NCBI GenBank assembly: GCA_946544695.1
Contig: CAMNMO010000126.1
Span: 1 to 7,617 of the forward strand
Source of the DNA: an uncultured Ruminococcus sp.
GTDB taxonomy: Bacteria > Bacillota > Clostridia > Oscillospirales > Ruminococcaceae
Direction of reading: 5' to 3'
Length of the DNA: 7,617 nucleotides
In this document: positions 5,677 through 7,617 of the stretch, one piece after another
Layout of the letters: each line of letters begins with the position of its first letter
Position numbering within the stretch: the stretch's first letter is position 1
Made by a program: the position numbers and the translations under genes
Notes under the pieces: generated by a model
What the model was told of the DNA's origin: nothing
Seen by the model: only the letters and a program-made list of their open reading frames with translations
The model's database searches: none

Positions 5677-5712
5677 CATATAATTACATTTCGCTTACAT
5701 TGTGATGACTAA

Positions 5713-5802
5713 ATGAAATTTTACGGAAACCGTTTTCGGAGCCTTTCCGACATCGTTTTCGGCGCTGCGGCAGCGCACTGTCACAGCATCACAGAGCTTT
5801 AA
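5713..5802 (+). CDS. Possible 29-residue peptide ORF, unrecognised
   Basis: An ATG opens 29 codons ending in TAA. The peptide begins MKFYGNRF and ends HCHSITEL, with a central AAAA run and no clear membrane span. Upstream lie a TATAAT at 5679-5684 and a weak GTGAT ribosome-like site 6 bases before the ATG. The reading frame runs through dyads and direct repeats that may be the real reason the stretch is conserved, if it is. I recognise no family. An accidental ORF is at least as likely as a gene. Confidence 0.15.
   Translation: MKFYGNRFRSLSDIVFGAAAAHCHSITEL
5724..5776. repeat. Cluster of dyads and direct repeats upstream of the K+ channel gene
   Basis: CGGAAA (5724-5729) pairs with TTTCCG (5744-5749). 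The 9-mer CGTTTTCGG is repeated directly at 5731-5739 and 5754-5762. GCGCTG-cgg-CAGCGC (5762-5776) is a perfect GC-rich hairpin. No T-tract follows on either strand, so it is not a standard terminator. The spacing suggests folded RNA or a protein-binding region, about 55-110 bases ahead of the channel promoter. Confidence 0.45.
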
Positions 5803-5830
5803 CAAGGATCATTTTTTGTTTAGAATGCCG

Positions 5831-5859
5831 TTGACATATCTGCCGTTAAATGGTATACT
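5831..5859 (+). promoter_or_regulatory. Extended -10 sigma-A promoter of the K+ channel gene
   Basis: TTGACA (5831-5836), an exact 17-base spacer and TATACT (5854-5859) preceded by TGG, an extended -10. The expected start near 5866 leaves a leader of only about 15 nt that carries the GGTGAT ribosome site. Confidence 0.88.
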
Positions 5860-5880
5860 TACCTGCGGACGGTGATTTGA

Positions 5881-6633
5881 ATGAAACTGGGAAAACTCCA
5901 GCATAACATATACGATATTGTCATGAGTGCACTGGCTGTATTTGCGGCGGTGATGCTGCTGTTTGACTGCACAAAGAACCTCAGCGGCTGGGAACGCCCT
6001 GTCAGTCTGGCAGTTTATGCCATTTTTGCGGCTGACCTTATCGTGCGGATAATAGCGGCTGATGACAAGAAAAAGTTTTTCAGGATCAATTTCTGGGACG
6101 TTGTGGCTGTTCTGCCGATACACGGTGTTCTGCCGCCCCTGCCCGACCCTAAGCTTGACACGCTGTTAAGCGTGCTTGACCTTATCAGGATAGTGGCATT
6201 TCTTTCGAGACCGCTGCGCAAGGCACAGCGCTTTTACAACACGAACGGTTTTAAATATGTGGTATTTGCCACGTTCATGACAGTCATAACAGGCGGCGTG
6301 CTGATACACTATGCTGAGGGCATGGAGTTCGGTGACGGTATATGGTGGGCATTCGTCACGGCGACCACTGTGGGCTACGGAGATATCTCCCCAAACACAC
6401 TGTACGGCAGACTGATAGCTATGGTGCTTATGCTGGTGGGTATAGGGCTGATAGGTTCGCTGACCAGTACGCTGACCTCTTTCTTCCTGACAAAGCAGAA
6501 CAAGAAGCCTGCCGATGCCGTGCTTGACGCTGTCAGAAGCGAACTTGACAGATTCGATGAACTGTCCGCTGCTGAGGTGGAACAGCTTTGCGGGGTGCTG
6601 ACAGCCCTGAAAAGCAAGCGTCCGAAACAGTGA
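5881..6633 (+). CDS. Voltage-sensor-type potassium channel subunit (six-transmembrane)
   Basis: This 250-residue inner-membrane protein should form tetramers that conduct K+. The layout is S1 (about 12-28), S2 (41-59), S3 (69-85), an S4-like segment (about 93-117), S5 (123-143), a pore helix, the selectivity filter T162-TVGYGD168, and S6 (175-203). The TVGYGD filter is decisive for a K+ channel. S4 is reduced: basic residues at R103, R110, R113, K114 and R117 do not form the full every-third-residue ladder, so voltage gating may be weak. The cytosolic tail of about 45 residues is helical and acidic (ELDRFDELSAAEVEQL), vaguely like a SHOCT segment, with no RCK/TrkA-N or cyclic-nucleotide domain. 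GGTGAT at 5871-5876 precedes the ATG. A second promoter begins 4 bases after its stop, and no terminator separates it from the next gene, so read-through is likely. Confidence 0.93.
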   Translation: MKLGKLQHNIYDIVMSALAVFAAVMLLFDCTKNLSGWERPVSLAVYAIFAADLIVRIIAADDKKKFFRINFWDVVAVLPIHGVLPPLPDPKLDTLLSVLDLIRIVAFLSRPLRKAQRFYNTNGFKYVVFATFMTVITGGVLIHYAEGMEFGDGIWWAFVTATTVGYGDISPNTLYGRLIAMVLMLVGIGLIGSLTSTLTSFFLTKQNKKPADAVLDAVRSELDRFDELSAAEVEQLCGVLTALKSKRPKQ

Positions 6634-6636
6634 AAC

Positions 6637-6665
6637 TTGGAAAGTCTGCCCGAAGGTGGTATAAT
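6637..6665 (+). promoter_or_regulatory. Promoter for the Cys-rich two-span membrane protein gene
   Basis: TTGGAA (6637-6642, four of six consensus bases), a 17-base spacer and a perfect TATAAT (6660-6665) with an extended -10 TGG. Initiation near 6672 would give a leader of about 25 nt containing AAAGGAG. Confidence 0.75.
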
Positions 6666-6683
6666 AAATTACCGCCGATATAT

Positions 6684-6690
6684 AAAGGAG
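6684..6690 (+). promoter_or_regulatory. Ribosome binding site that decides the downstream start
   Basis: AAAGGAG lies 6 bases before the ATG at 6697. It rules out the in-frame TTG at 6637, which coincides with the -35 box and would place the promoter's -10 inside the coding region. Confidence 0.85.
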
Positions 6691-6696
6691 TCGGAT

Positions 6697-7260
6697 ATGA
6701 CACTATCTTACAGTTATTTACAGCTGCTTTCATCTCAGCAGGAAGAAAAAATATCTGCCGAGGAGATAAAAATGATAGAAAAGAAAAACGGCGACAAGGC
6801 AATGAAGATCTGTTTCCCTGTTTTTTCTGCCATACTGCTGACAGCAAGTGTATATACGATCATCATTGAAAAGGAGTTCCCGCTGTTCTATCTTCTGGTG
6901 CTGGCATTTCTTGGTCTGCCGATGACCATCGCTATGCACAAGCCAAAAGAATGGTGCAGCTGCTACGGAACTGTCGTTGATAAGACTGTGCGCTGCGCTA
7001 AGCTTTCGGGAAAAAGCACGGCATATCTTCCTTATGACAAAACGGTGGAAACGGGCACGTTCAAACACAGGTATACGTTATTTGAGACCGTCGGGGATTA
7101 TTACTATTGTACTGTGGAGATAAACGGTGAGATATATGAAAATGTATGCTGTCGGGAAAAGGATTTTCCGTGCATTGATATCGGAGACAAAATAATCATC
7201 GTTAACGATGACACTTACAATTGCCCGGTCGTATTTAAGTGCTTGACCAAAACAAAATAA
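6697..7260 (+). CDS. Unrecognised Cys-rich membrane protein with two spans
   Basis: I do not recognise a named family. The 187-residue product has a charged, helical N-terminal part (about 1-36), two hydrophobic segments (about 37-57 and 62-80), and a C-terminal domain of about 105 residues that looks beta-rich. That domain contains YGTVVDKTV, YYYCTVEINGEIYENV and IGDKIIIVND, a pattern resembling DUF3592-like or NfeD-like beta domains in which an extracytoplasmic or cytosolic small barrel follows membrane anchors. It has nine Cys (87, 89, 100, 138, 151, 152, 159, 176, 182) in that domain, plus C39 at the start of the first span, which is high. Disulfides, metal binding or thiol modification are possible but unproven. 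It has its own promoter and sits 14 bases before the next gene, so the two are probably cotranscribed. Confidence is high that it is a gene, low on function. Confidence 0.85.
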   Translation: MTLSYSYLQLLSSQQEEKISAEEIKMIEKKNGDKAMKICFPVFSAILLTASVYTIIIEKEFPLFYLLVLAFLGLPMTIAMHKPKEWCSCYGTVVDKTVRCAKLSGKSTAYLPYDKTVETGTFKHRYTLFETVGDYYYCTVEINGEIYENVCCREKDFPCIDIGDKIIIVNDDTYNCPVVFKCLTKTK

Positions 7261-7274
7261 CAGGAGGGCATTAA

Positions 7275-7617
7275 ATGGAAACAGTAAACGGCGAATGGAT
7301 AATGAAGGGGCTTCGGCTGAATGACCCCAAAAGGATAAAAAGCTGCGGCGAACTTGTCACAAGGATAAAGGAAACAGGCTTTATGCCGCTGTTCTCGGGC
7401 AGCGTTGAAGGCTTTTCCGCCGAGGAGAACGTGGCACCGAATTACTGGTGGTCAGGCAGCCGTGAGTACGACCCGTGGGAATGGCGTGAGGTCATCGCAG
7501 CGGGTCATGAAGTGGCTTACGGCAAGTTTTTCGGGGGCAGGGCAGGTTTCATCAGCGCTGAATGGCTGCCGTACTTTGCAAATTTCAGGCGTGGCGGCTA
7601 TGACTTTGATGCAAGGT
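7275..7617 (+). CDS. AlkZ-related family protein, N-terminal part (3'-truncated by window edge)
   Basis: The frame opens at an ATG with AGGAGGG 6 bases upstream and stays open to the window end (114 complete codons). The visible part starts METVNGEWIMKGLRL. It then has the pattern IKETGFMPLF, a SVEGFSAEENV segment, a Trp-rich stretch (NYWWSG, DPWEWREVI), AYGKFFGGRAGFISAEWLP and FRRGGYDFDAR. This matches, from memory, a family of Clostridia/Bacilli proteins annotated as AlkZ-related (winged-helix proteins linked by name to the AlkZ/YcaQ DNA glycosylases). The characteristic order is GFLP, then GFS, W-W, YGKFF, KAGFIS, W-P-F-NYRR. The C-terminal helical part is outside the window. Any DNA-repair role is inferred from the name only. 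It is likely cotranscribed with the preceding membrane-protein gene. Confidence 0.7.
   Translation, partial: METVNGEWIMKGLRLNDPKRIKSCGELVTRIKETGFMPLFSGSVEGFSAEENVAPNYWWSGSREYDPWEWREVIAAGHEVAYGKFFGGRAGFISAEWLPYFANFRRGGYDFDAR

Noticed and set aside
5762..5776. GCGCTG-cgg-CAGCGC hairpin as a terminator
   Set aside because: No T-tract follows on either strand and no gene ends nearby.

Overview
The window looks like a piece of a Ruminococcus-type chromosome (Oscillospiraceae, Clostridia). The pointers are a RecR of Firmicutes type, a SpoIID homologue, a secreted NlpC/P60 protein with a very Thr/Glu-rich linker of the kind common in ruminal and gut Ruminococcus, purine-rich Shine-Dalgarno sites, and near-consensus TTGACA/TATAAT promoters. 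The genus is an inference from sequence style. I see no IS element, CRISPR array, rRNA or tRNA.

Layout from left to right. (1) The 3' part of recR (+) converges on a three-gene minus-strand operon at a shared hairpin terminator. (2) That operon, transcribed right to left, encodes a CPBP-like polytopic membrane protein, the tRNA adenosine deaminase TadA, and a small DUF1294 membrane protein. Its genes overlap (ATGA overlap, then an 8-base overlap), which suggests translational coupling. A GTGACA-N17-TATAAT promoter sits about 170 nt upstream, with a TTTAGTG/CACTAAA dyad in the leader. (3) Divergently, a spoIID-like gene (+) runs toward a minus-strand gene for a CwlO/PcsB-like coiled-coil NlpC/P60 hydrolase. 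The two meet at a perfect 13-bp bidirectional terminator. (4) A gene-poor stretch of about 465 bases upstream of the hydrolase holds its consensus promoter, a 17-base palindrome, several strong dyads, a doubtful 29-codon ORF and a consensus extended -10 promoter for the next gene. (5) On the plus strand follow a voltage-sensor-type potassium channel, a Cys-rich protein with two membrane spans that has its own promoter, and the 5' part of an AlkZ-related family gene.

Functionally the window mixes housekeeping information processing (RecR recombination repair, TadA wobble-inosine formation) with envelope biology (SpoIID-like septal/engulfment hydrolase, secreted peptidoglycan endopeptidase, K+ channel, several small membrane proteins). 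The most notable points are two enzyme-family proteins whose expected catalytic residues are altered. The CPBP protein has Cys, Phe and Ser where the family has Glu, His and Asn. The SpoIID homologue has Gln where the family's catalytic Glu is expected. The rest looks like ordinary core chromosome with unusually readable promoters and a structured intergenic region; I do not see a clearly new multi-gene system.
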